DNA of 64,000 nucleotides, from assembly GCA_014529385.2 (NCBI GenBank), contig CM043963.1:63540469-63604468 (forward strand), in the 5' to 3' direction. A program made the position numbers and the translations under genes. The first letter of the stretch is position 1. The number at the start of each line of letters is the position of its first letter. This DNA comes from Adiantum capillus-veneris. Lineage: Eukaryota > Streptophyta > Polypodiopsida > Polypodiales > Pteridaceae. Shown piece by piece: positions 53,480 through 63,249 of the stretch. The notes beneath the pieces are model-generated. The model made no database searches and had not been told where the DNA came from. It saw only the letters and a list, made by a program, of their open reading frames with translations.

Positions 53480-53770
53480 CATGAGTGGAGTTCTGAGCCA
53501 GATTTGATTGAGATGGTCAAATTGGTCGATATTGCTAGGATTGCATCAACATTTGGGAGTCTCATGTACAGATACTGATCTCGAGACCCGACATTGCATT
53601 TGCAGTGGGAGCAGTTAGTCGTGCAGTGACTAACGTTGGCCTTGAGCATAGGGGTACTTTGCAGCGTATGGTGAGATACCTGTAGGATGTGTGCGGCTTT
53701 GGTGAGGAGTATGGTGTCAATCAATCTATACTTCCTCTACAATTAGAGCTGGATGCACACAGCTTGAGTT
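53480..53770 (+). pseudogene. Copia RT/RNase H boundary fragment
   Basis: ASTFGSLMYRY, RPDIAFAVGAVSRAVTN and EHRGTLQRMVRYL are the G-S-L-M-Y and R-P-D-I-x-F-A-V blocks found at the end of copia RT. They follow the protease frame directly after 53340, so integrase and the RT catalytic core were deleted. Confidence 0.6.
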
Positions 53771-53874
53771 AGCGAGTGGGCGTTGGCTGATGCCATACTT
53801 GTGATGACCTTTGTATAGGTTTTGTACGGTTTTCTTTTCTCTCTCACGGCCACATTGGCCTTTACGTGGGAGGT

Positions 53875-54063
53875 TGTTGGGGTAAAGCCCCATGTGGCCG
53901 GTTAGGCTAGGTGCCTGCCCACTATAGTTATTCATTATGTACATAATAGAATAACGGGGCTCACATGTAGTGAGTGAGTTTTAGCCCCTGCAAACACAAG
54001 GTCTCCTCTTCTCCTCTCTTCTCATTTGTTGCACACACTCACACACACTCTCGCTCGTGCACT
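53875..54063 (+). repeat. Truncated LTR with hairpin
   Basis: A purine tract (GGGAGG) precedes TGTTGGGGTAAAGCCCC. The stretch contains a near-perfect 29-bp inverted repeat at 53927-53955 with arms GTTATTC and GAATAAC and an inner ATTATGTACATAAT palindrome. It ends abruptly against copia C1 sequence near 54064. It is the probable 3' LTR start of the element at 51.8-53.8 kb. Confidence 0.5.
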
Positions 54064-54977
54064 TCACATATTGCTGAACTTAAGGCTGATTTGAATGCTA
54101 ATTTCAAGATGAAAGATTTGGGGCTGTTGCATCATTACTTGGGTATAAAATTTAAGCAGTGCGATGGTGGTATTGCCTTACGTCAAAAAAGTTACATAGA
54201 GACATTGCTATGTAAGTTTGGACTTGAGGATTGCAAACCTATTGCCACTCCCATGGAAACTGGTTTGAAATCGAGTCTTGATGATGCTGGTGATCCCGTC
54301 AATGTCTCTTTTTACCAAACCGTTGTTGGCTGCCTCATTTATGTCTGCAACATGTGGCCGTTTATTCAACTTACAGTCTCACAGGTCAGCAGATTCATGC
54401 ATAGACCAATGTCTAAGCATTGGCAGGCTGTCAAGAGGATTTCTTACTACTTGAGTGGCACTTTATATCTTTGCTTGTTTTATCCCAAGGGGAGATTATT
54501 TCTGCCAGACTTACATGCTTTTTTGGACTCAGATTGGACTGGTTGTTTTGATAGACGAGTTTCCACAAGCGGTTTTTGTTTCATGCTTGGCAGCTCATGC
54601 ATATAATGGTTGAGCAAGAAGCAACCTGCTGTGGCCACTTCTAGTTTTGTGAGGCTGAGTACAGGGAAATCTCCATAGCTAGTGTATGGCTCAGACACCT
54701 TATGGATGATTTGGGTGTTGGATAGGACACTGCCAATACTATCTACACTGACTATCAGAGCATATTGGCAATTGCGAGGAACCCAATTTTTCATGCTCGC
54801 ACAAAGCATATTGAGGTGCATTACCACTATGTCAAGCAGAGGCTCTCAGAAGGAGAGATCAGCTTGGATTATGTGCCAACACAGGAAAACCTTGCAGATA
54901 TTTTCACAAAGGAATTGTCTTGTGAGAAGGTTGAAGATTTCCACAAAGATTTGGGAGTACTCCCCTTTGTGGATTGA
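54064..54977 (+). pseudogene. Copia C1 RT end and RNase H, plus-strand copy
   Basis: IAELKADLNANFKMKDLGLL, HHYLGIKFKQCDGGIAL, SYIETLLCKFGLEDCKPIAT and FYPKGRLFLPDLHAFLDSDW come from RT and the start of RNase H. After a TAA near 54606 and a frame change, ARNPIFHARTKHIEVHYHYV, KQRLSEGEISLDYVPTQENL and ADIFTKELSCEKVEDF complete RNase H. It is 5'-truncated; the catalytic RT motifs are absent. Confidence 0.8.
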
Positions 54978-55054
54978 TCATGACCTCAGGGCATGACACT
55001 TCCCTATACTATAAGTGCTAGCTCTCGTTCACCACATCACTCCCAGGGGGAATT

Positions 55055-55353
55055 TGTTACCATATACATGTGGTAGTGATGTGTGTGAACACACTTAGGA
55101 CCTCCGTGGCTTTTTTTCCCCTCAGTACGAGGTTTTCCCCCCCGTGCATTGTATATACGCCCATCACTCTAGGCTAAACAACTATCCACCAAAGTTTCTC
55201 AACAATACTTGTGACCTTAACAAGTCTTACTAGGTATACGACAATAATTCATCTTTCCATTGCACACTAAGTAAAACACTCTCTGTTGTGTGCCTTGAGC
55301 TTCCTTCATCTTCTCCAAGCTGTGTGTGTTTTCTTGCAACCCTAATCCCAACA
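55055..55353 (+). repeat. Copia C1 3' LTR (299 bp)
   Basis: TGTTACCATATACATGTGG ... CTAATCCCAACA, preceded by the purine tract CAGGGGGAATT. It is the best-preserved C1 LTR in the window. Confidence 0.85.
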
Positions 55354-55924
55354 ATAATAATAATATGTCTCTTTTAAAAAATAAAGTTAGCTCAAAGTCT
55401 AGCAAAAAAAAGAATCCAATGCTTAGCTACCTCTAGTTTATGGCAACTATATTATTGAGTAGTTTAGATGAGTAAAATCTAAAAGTAATCAACAATGAAT
55501 AGCTCAAATGTATAAAATAATCAACAATTAATAAGAGGTTGTATGAGGTGACTAGGGAGTAATTATAAATAAAATTTCACCATCCAATGTGCATACTACT
55601 TATATAAGTATGATCTTCAAGCATCTATGGATAAAGAGAGTGCTTTCTACTCTTTCTAAGACATATTAGACTTGTAATCTAAAGAACTTGAAATAACAAA
55701 ATTTGAAATTAGGTCATGATTAATGGGTTAATGAGAGGTCGTCTAGTTAAGAATGGAAAACAAATCATATAGTTGAGAGGAAGAAATAATTTGCTTATAA
55801 ATTTAGCCATTAGTTAAGAAAAGAAAACAAATTATATAGTTGAAAGGAAGAAATAATTTGCTTATAAAATTGGGTAAATCAAATTCATAGTAGGAAGATG
55901 AAAACAAAATTGTTACCTTTAGTA
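55354..55924. other. AT-rich spacer with tandem duplication
   Basis: A roughly 65-bp unit containing AGGAAGAAATAATTTGCTTATAAA is repeated at about 55751-55815 and 55816-55875 with a few differences. No gene. Confidence 0.5.
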
Positions 55925-56650
55925 TGTGTGCTCTCTCAAGGTTGTCCCTCATGGGATACGGTCCCTTGTGCCAAAAATATCTCTTATCCGGTCAAGGAAG
56001 TTGGAAAGATTGTCCTAGCAATTGCAAATGGCAGTTCTTTCATATGTGTTGATACACTTTATGTACTAGAGAAAAAAATAACCTTTTGATTGTATATACA
56101 CTCGCAAGACTGGACTTGTTGCCAAAGTTGAGGATGATAGATGTATGATTCATGATCTCAGTTCTAATGATGAAATTGTTACATCAAGATATTGTGTCAT
56201 GCACTGTATAAGCTCGCTTTATATGACAAGTATGGGACAATTTTTGCAAATGTGGTTGTGGATTTGAAGGCTATTTCATATGTAAAATGTTGGCATGCAT
56301 GTCTTGGGCATCTAAATTTTGCCAGTTTGTTGTGTTTGTAGAAAATTGATACGGTTGCTTCTTTGCCACCTCTTGAAGCACCTTCTAATCATGTTTGTGA
56401 AGGATGTATTTTGGGTAAGACATAGCGTTCAAACTTTCCACGGAGTGGTTTAGTGAGGGTGTAGGTTACAACTTGTGCCTAGTGATATTTGTGGGCCTAT
56501 TCAAACTCCATTCTTGGGTAAATTTATGTACTTTGTGACTTTTATTGATGATTACTCCAAGCATGCGTGGGTGTATCTGCTTAAAAGCAAAGTCTGAAGT
56601 ATTCATATGCTTCAAGAATTTTTTGGTTATGGCTAGAAATGTTAAGTATG
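55925..56650 (+). pseudogene. Copia C1 protease, GAG-pre-integrase and start of integrase
   Basis: ISYPVKEVGKIVLAIANGSS, ARLGLVVKF-like residues, CWHACLGHLNFASLL and HVCEGCILGKT correspond to the minus-strand copy at 47.3-47.9 kb. DICGPIQTPFLGKFMYFVTF and IDDYSKHAWVYLLKSK add the beginning of the integrase core with the first catalytic Asp. At least six stops and frameshifts occur. The fragment ends near 56650. Confidence 0.75.
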
Positions 56651-56695
56651 GAGCCTGATTTACCCTTGTAATTTTCTGTGGTAAAAGCGCACATT

Positions 56696-57235
56696 TGTAA
56701 GGCCCCCATTATGAGGAGAAGCCATCATGCGTAAAGGTAAATCACTCACCGGAAACCAAACTTTTCACACAGTCAAAAACCAGGGGCAATTTTTTTTCCT
56801 CGCCGGAATATTATGGCCGACCAGCGGCCGAAAAGTGGTTGGAAAACAATCGTCGGTTGGCCGGTGGTCGGAAGTCAATGGCCGGTGGTCGGTGGCCGAA
56901 TTCAAAAGCGGACTTGTCTTCTCAAGGGCGGCCACACATGGGCGGATTGGAGGGTCCGATATGGACTTATTCGCACAAGCGCGGCTACACATGACTGCCT
57001 CTCATAAGAGAGGGCAGCCCTTTTGGCCTATAAAAGGAGGCCATTTCTACACACATTTCACAGTGTGAAGTTGATGCAACAAGGTGAGTGTGAGGTGGTG
57101 AGAGTGAAGATGGGCGGGAGATCTATTAAGGGTTTAATCCCTTTGTAAACTACTTCTTCTTTTGAAGTGCTAAAGCCATTGAGTGGCTACTTTCCCGTGG
57201 ACGTAGCCCACATTGGGTGAACCACGTATATCGTG

Positions 57236-57280
<45 letters not shown>

Positions 57281-57365
57281 CTATAATCTCTTGTGTGTGA
57301 AATCTATCTCTCCCCATTAAGTAATCTACTCAAATATCTATTTAGCTATGTCTTATTTCCTAACA
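56696..57365 (+). repeat. 5' LTR of a third copia element
   Basis: It ends TTCCTAACA directly before a primer site. It contains TATAAAA at 57029-57035, several GGCCGGTGGTCGG-like GC-rich motifs (56815-56895) and a (CT)n tract at 57239-57278. The left end is provisional (TGTAAGGCCCCC at 56696), because no second LTR is present to fix it. Confidence 0.55.
57239..57278. repeat. (CT)n microsatellite inside the LTR
   Basis: About 20 CT units. Confidence 0.9.
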
Positions 57366-57367
57366 AC

Positions 57368-57379
57368 TGGTATCAGAGC
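57368..57379 (+). other. Primer-binding site (tRNA-iMet type)
   Basis: TGGTATCAGAGC two bases after the LTR end. Confidence 0.85.
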
Positions 57380-57438
57380 AAGGTTTGCTCGTAGCTAAAT
57401 TATCTCAAGGAAAGGATTCCTTGAATTGAGTGGGAGTT

Positions 57439-58299
57439 ATGGCGGAGGAAGGGAAGCTCAAGATTGAGAAGTTCAACGGAAAAAACTACCAACATTGGAA
57501 GATGCAGATTGAAGACTATCTCTACCAGAAGGATCTCTATTTGCCACTAGGCGGTCTTGCGAAGAAGCCCGCAACAATGGCAGATGAAGCATGGATTGTC
57601 CTTGATCGAAAGGCACTGGGAACAATCCGGTTAAGCTTGGCGTCAACGGTGGCCTTCAATGTTTCGGAGATGAAGACCACAGAGGACTTGATGAAGTCAC
57701 TTGACGACTTCTACGAGAAACCATCGGCATCCAATAAGGTATTTCTTATGAAGCGCTTGTTCAATCTAAAGATGGCAGAGAATGGTTCAGTTGCAGAACA
57801 CCTAAATGACTTTAGCACAAACATAAGTCAACTTCAATCGGTGAAAATCAATTTCGATGACGAAGTGCGAGCTCTCCTTATACTATCATCTCTACCGGAT
57901 AGTTGGGACAGCCTTGTGATGGCTATAAGTAATTCTATTTCTGGCACAAATACTCTTAAGTTTGATGATATTGTGGGTGTTCTCCTAAGTGAGGAAATAC
58001 GAAGGAGAAGCACAGGGGAATCATCAAGTGCTGCACTGTCAGTGGAAATAAGAGGAAGGCCTAAGGAGAGGTTCAAAAACCAAAAGGGTCGTGATCGCTC
58101 AAGGCGGAGCAAGTCACACACAAATTCAGTTCTTGAATGTTGGAACTGCGGCAAGAAGGGCCACGTCAAGAAGGATTGCTGGTCCAAGAAGAAGAAGGAG
58201 ACAGAGTCTCAAGACACCAAGCCAACATCGGAGGCCAATGTGGCAAGTAAAGTAGAGCAAGATGCTCTAATGCTCTCATTAGACAATGTGTCTAATTCC
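57439..58299 (+). CDS. gag: Copia gag, nearly intact, 3'-truncated
   Basis: An uninterrupted frame from ATG 57439 (MAEEGKLKIEKFNGKNYQHW) starts 60 bp after the primer site. It has the N-terminal F-N-G-x-N-Y-x-x-W motif, the UBN2-type capsid helices (TTEDLMKSLDDFYEKPSASN, LFNLKMAENGSVAEHLNDFS, LLILSSLPDSWDSLVMAISN), a basic linker (KNQKGRDRSRRSKSHTN) and a C-C-H-C zinc knuckle CWNCGKKGHVKKDC. Homology ends with LMLSLDNVSNS, just where the copia protease would begin. The open frame runs on to 58593 but codes for unrelated sequence shared with 59127. No stop or shift lies in about 287 codons, the best-preserved copia reading frame here. Confidence 0.85.
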
Positions 58300-58490
58300 A
58301 GGTTTACTCTCTCTTCATACTTCTGTCCCTGCATCTTTGTATTGTATATCTCGTGGGTAAATCTCAGGGTCCATGTTGATTTCTCGGATTGGTGCAGAAT
58401 GCACAGTGGCACTACCATCCTTTTAGTTCCTAATGGTTTTCCACAAGGATTGCAACCATCGCTTGTCCACTTAAGGAATTGGATGTATCT
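58293..58490. repeat. Left copy of a 200-bp direct repeat
   Basis: It matches 59122-59320 at nearly nine bases in ten by eye, starting ATTCCAGGTTTACT. On the minus strand both copies read GCNPCGKPLGT in one frame and REINMDPEIYPRDIQYKDA / QEINMDHEIYPRDIQYKDA in another. No family recognised. Confidence 0.65.
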
Positions 58491-59121
58491 CTTGAGACTT
58501 GGCCTCATCCATTTTGTTTGCCGCTACCCTCATATCAAGTGGTGTTTCCTTTCTAGGTTTAGATGGTTCACCAGTTTTGTTTTCATTATGTGACCTTTCA
58601 TCCTCATTTTCAGGTATCGACACTACTTGTTAAAAAATGTTCAATACTTTTGGCTCCATTAGAGCTTGGGCTATCTCTATAAGCCATATGCACATTTCCA
58701 ACCATTTTGTTTCAACTTCTGGGTATAGATATGTTAACCATCTTTGTTTTAATGTTTGGTTTCTTTTCAGTCTCACCTCATAGGGGCTTGCATCATGACA
58801 TCCAAGTGCTCATTCACTTTTTCTACTAAGAATGAACCACCCGATACAATTTTTGATGCTTTCGCTCATCGGTCTTTGTTTCCTTGCTCCCGCTTGATCT
58901 GTTCCCTTGTTTGGTGTAGTTCTATCTCTAAGACCGTCTTTTCCCTTAAATATAGTCTAATCTTTAGAAGGTATGCGAGAGTAATGGTGTATTTTCTAGG
59001 AGATGATATCAATTGATGGAGGCTTTTTTTGTCTATAATCTATGGAACTAGACTCCATTGAGCTAGCACAATCTTCACCTCAAATTTTTTATTGTGGTCC
59101 CCTACAAAAGAAAGTAAAGCT
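58491..59121 (-). other. Possible degenerate minus-strand coding between the repeats
   Basis: Minus-strand frames read LALLSFVGDHNKKFEVKIVL (about 59130-59070), then YTITLAYLLKIRLYLREKTV, LEIELHQTREQIKREQGNKD and SGGSFLVEKVNEHLDVMMQA (about 58990-58790). The helical, charged composition looks coding, perhaps part of a retroelement gag. No domain can be named. Confidence 0.3.
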
Positions 59122-59320
59122 AACATTCCAGGTTTACTATCTCTTGATACTTCCATCCTTGCATCTTTGTACTGTATATCTCGTGGGTAAATCTCATGGT
59201 CCATGTTGATTTCTTGGATTGGTGCAGACTGCAAAGTGGCACTGCCATCCTTCTAGTTCCTAATGGTTTCCCACAAGGATTGCAACCACCATTTGTCCAC
59301 TTCAAGAATTGGATGTATTG
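59122..59320. repeat. Right copy of the 200-bp direct repeat
   Basis: Partner of 58293-58490, separated by about 630 bp. Confidence 0.65.
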
Positions 59321-60544
59321 GGAGAGGTCCTCCAAAGTATGTATATCTCTGTAGATCCTTGCGGTCTATTGCATGTAGAGGACTATCATCCATACTTATC
59401 AAGCATTATCACTTGGATATCTCTACCTTCCTCATATGTAAAGGCATATAAGCATTTCTGCACCGATAATTACCCAGAGTTGGGCTTGTCACACTTATAG
59501 TATAGCATATTCTCTCCTTGTACAAACCCAATATACAAATGAGTATGCTATTGATCAGCATATACAAGGTATTATGCACTAGAGATGTAATACATAGAAT
59601 GCATAAGTTATGTCATAAGTATTTGATTGATCACTTGAGGCTCGTGTAGGAGGTGCACATGATGTTTTATGTAGCTTTTCCTCCCCACTCTCTTTCAACA
59701 AACATCCTTCTTGTTGGGTGAAATGTAAGTCTTCTCTCTCCAAAATGTGTAGACCAATTCCTTACTTTCATCTGTGATAGGGCTACGACGGTGTTGCTTG
59801 TGACATTAAGCCAATGAAAACAATTGACCATCGACACCAAGCTTTGCCCATCGTGATTTCACCTTGAACAAGTTGCGATAGCCAACTTTTAAGACCCTAG
59901 AGAAGGACATTGGAGAGAATTGCGCTCTGTGTAACAGCCTCCTCCACTAAAGACTAATCATGGATTGCCCGAACAAGCGGATTTTGAGCAACAAGATTCC
60001 AGATTTCCCACTTTGCTTATGTACTAAAAACCTTCAGGCCTACTCTTGAAAGCTCTCAAAATCTCAAAGGAGATTTTCTTTTTCTCCTCACCATCTCGAT
60101 GGCATATTGTCCTTGCTCAACTTTCATCTATCTGTGCTCTCGCTATTTACTCTTTCTTTCTCTCTCATATTTCGTGATAACAGAAAGAGCTATATGTTGG
60201 GAATTGTACTTTAGTGCCTATAATGACTCCCTTCTTAACATACATTATGTATTACTTACTTGAAATTACTTAAACGAATAACTGTCAACACTTGATGTTG
60301 TAATTCCAAACATGCCAGCTCCAAACATGCAATGATGTGACCAACTAAACCAATGAATTCATTTGGAGTGAGTGGACTACCCACAAGATTTTCTTACCAT
60401 CATATTATAGGGTGCCTCCATTTCCACCATTGGAGCTAGTGGCAATAATGTTGTCTACTGGTTCATCTCTGTAGGTCTATGCTAGAGTAAGGAAAAGATC
60501 TCAATTTTTACAACTCAACTCTTAGGTAGGATCCCGATGCAAGG

Positions 60545-60548
<4 letters not shown>
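59321..60548. other. AT-rich spacer, no gene recognised
   Basis: No supported coding frame, RNA gene or element end. Confidence 0.4.
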
Positions 60549-60620
<72 letters not shown>

Positions 60621-60663
60621 TACATTCCACACGCGTGCGCACACACACACACACAAACACACA
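60549..60663. repeat. (GA)n and (CA)n microsatellites
   Basis: About 35 GA units (to 60618), then a short mixed stretch and about 12 AC units near 60640-60663. Confidence 0.95.
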
Positions 60664-61689
60664 CTCCATTATCCCATGTTATCTTCAGTAAACTGAAAAA
60701 CAAGGCCATACCCCAAATGGGAATGAATAATATTTTTTATGGACATTTTAAATACAAACTGCACTTGCTCTTTGGTTTTCAATATATGCTAGCAAGCACA
60801 AGTAGCAAGCATTGTCCGGGACAACATTTTTAGTGACATGTTAACATGCTTATATCCTACTACAATTTCCAATCGTCATTAATGCTCACAACAACCTCAT
60901 TAGCTTGATTTGTTTTTGCTAGTTTTGGCTAAGTATGATGTCATTCTTTTAATGGGTTAAAAAAAAAAATCGCATATGGATATGGTTCAGCTAACCATAT
61001 GAGTATGGTTCCATCTATAAGTATATGCGAGCGTATGTAGTTTGAGGTACTTCATTATATGTGAGAATTACTTCATAAGTAAGTAGGGGGTCAACTAATT
61101 ATAAGAGATCTATAAGTGTTTTGATGCTAGACCTTATGCTATTTGATGCTAATTTTGGCCCCTTTCAAATTCTCCCTTTATGTGTAGTCTTTCTTACATA
61201 GCCCCATGTTCAACCCAATTTTGCACATGATCATCTATAGCAGTGCTTGTACTTATAGCTTCATAGTTGATATAGAGTGAAACACTACAGATTAAGATCA
61301 TCTTCCACATCATTTGCAATGAAATATCCATCCCATATGACATTATCTTAGTGAATTTGGACACACCATCTATGTTAATGAAGGCTCTCTTTCATACAGT
61401 AAGCTAGAGAGGGAGGAAGCTACCATAGAACAAGCTTTTATAAATAGTTTTCGAGGCATCTAGGCAACTGAAAAAGATAAGTGACAGTAGGTTATCGTAT
61501 GCACAAATGACATACTGCTTCAACACCTATGGTATCGATATAAAGCGGTACCCACCATTTCAATACGCTCAACACCACCATTTGGATGCCTCTCACATAG
61601 TGAGTGGAATCGGATCCTTAGAAAAAATCTTTTGTAGCCATGCATTTGAGAGATGTGGATTACAATTGAGTAGCCTCTTCCATCAAAGA
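60664..61689. other. AT-rich spacer, no gene recognised
   Basis: Nothing recognisable. ATATGGTTCAGCTAACCATATGAGTATGG near 60977 contains a small inverted repeat. Confidence 0.4.
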
Positions 61690-62310
61690 TGTTGAATCGA
61701 GATTACTTCATGGCTATTCTAGAGTATGGATTCATCCAAAGGCTAGCACGTATAGACACATTTATGCGAGATAGTGCTAGTGTGGTGATTCAATAGCTTA
61801 GGATTCCATATCATAGGATATAGATTGAGACAAGGTGGGAAATCAAGATTGATAGAGATCAAGGGACCTGTAGGGTATGTAGAGGTGAGGTGAGGTGGAG
61901 AACGAAGAGCACTATGTAGAGGTGAGGTGGAGAACGAAGAGCACTATGCATGCATATGCTTATCATATGAGAGCATATGAGGTCGATATACAATCCTTTC
62001 CATACAACACCCCACACTTGGAGTACTATTGGAGTCGAGAACAACTTGGACACTTATTACTAGAGATTTAGAGACATATGGAGATCTAGCGACCTGCACA
62101 CCCCAGTGGAGTTGCAACCCATAGAGTTCCTTCAAAATGTTGCTCCAAGACCACCCACCAACATTTAGAGAGGAATCACACTACATCATGCAAGGATTTC
62201 TCGAGCTCTTCAACATCCTAGAGCACCAAGATACCATGCCTAGAAAGTACATCACAATCCTAGTAGAGAAATTCAACTATATCATGAGAAGACCAATCAC
62301 ATGGAGATAA
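61690..62310 (+). other. Possible decayed reading frame
   Basis: LNRDYFMAILEYGFIQRLAR and IDTFMRDSASVVIQ open the stretch; later frames give HHP-like PPTFREESHYIMQGFLELFN and TMPRKYITILVEKFNYIMRR. An internal tandem duplication of about 33-37 bp (61877-61945, unit containing GGTGGAGAACGAAGAGCACT) disrupts it. No family recognised. Confidence 0.25.
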
Positions 62311-62609
62311 CGCGGTCTTTCTCAGACTTGCTTTTGTGCTCCTTCACTCCCTTGCCCACCTATGCATGTTATACTATATTCGCAATGTGGTATCAAATGG
62401 AGCTTTTTCATATCATCGTTGTACTCCCTTCATATATAAATCTTCATACCCCTCATCCGTTATATACATGTATACACACTCCTACGTCAGTCTATTTTAC
62501 TTTTTAGCATCTTTATTTTCAACACTTGTCCTTTTCTTTGGATACCCATAGGAGACACACATGTACTCCATTTGTCTCATAAGCCAACTTTAGCTTCTAG
62601 AAGTCGTTA

Positions 62610-62611
<2 letters not shown>

Positions 62612-62688
<77 letters not shown>
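62612..62688. repeat. (TC)n(CA)n compound microsatellite
   Basis: About 20 TC units followed by about 19 CA units. Confidence 0.95.
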
Positions 62689-62689
<1 letters not shown>

Positions 62690-63160
62690 TTTTCTCATGA
62701 CTAAACAACGAATAATGTGGGCCGTTCTTTTTCTAAATGGGGGAAATAAAATTTTGAACCAGTGAGCCTCCAAGCGTGGAGTATCATGGGTTCAAGGCTT
62801 GGGGGGTTTACTAGTTTCAATTTTTCTAGCTAGGGTTGTGAAAGCTATGGTAATATTGTGATGTATACGCAGAAAAACATGGTTATAAAAGGTATGCATC
62901 AACATCACATTGCATTTACCCAAGCACACAAAGTGTTCACATCTAGAAACATTTACATCAGCGATCGGACACTTGTCCCCATCAAGTCTCGATGCAAGCA
63001 ATTGTGTGACCATAGATTCCTCTTGATAGGAGACATCATTGTCTTAGTTTCAAGGCGGGAGTATCCATTAATGTAGAAACTGCTAAACAGGGTCATAACC
63101 TAGTGGTTAAGGTGGATGTGGGGTTGTATAAAGACTCAAGTTTGATACTACCCAATATAA
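62689..63160. other. Possible SINE-like remnants
   Basis: ACCTAGTGGTTAAGGTGG (about 63101-63118) followed about 30 bp later by GACTCAAGTTTGAT has the order and spacing of tRNA-type A and B boxes. Near 62780-62800, ATGGGTTCAAGGCTTGG also resembles a B box. Neither folds into a tRNA that I can support. Confidence 0.3.
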
Positions 63161-63185
63161 ACTTTCAGATATCAATTGTACGTCG

Positions 63186-63249
63186 AAAAAAGGTGAAAAG
63201 TCACAATGGCCTATGCAAGAGGATGAGAAAGACAATATGTGACATATAT
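63186..63249. repeat. 60-bp repeat, first copy
   Basis: AAAGGTGAAAAGTCACAATG and the following 40 bases recur at 63844-63905 with a few differences. Confidence 0.8.

Noticed and set aside
56727-57068. Overlapping frames in the GC-rich part of the third copia LTR
   Set aside because: They sit between the LTR start and its TATA box and primer site, are repeat-rich, and lack any domain.
59258-59320. A CRISPR-like or satellite array from the 200-bp repeats
   Set aside because: Only two copies are present, 630 bp apart, with no regular spacers; the sequence is plant nuclear DNA.
62760-62830. A tRNA gene suggested by GGGTTCAAGGCTT
   Set aside because: No cloverleaf, anticodon arm or acceptor pairing could be built around it.
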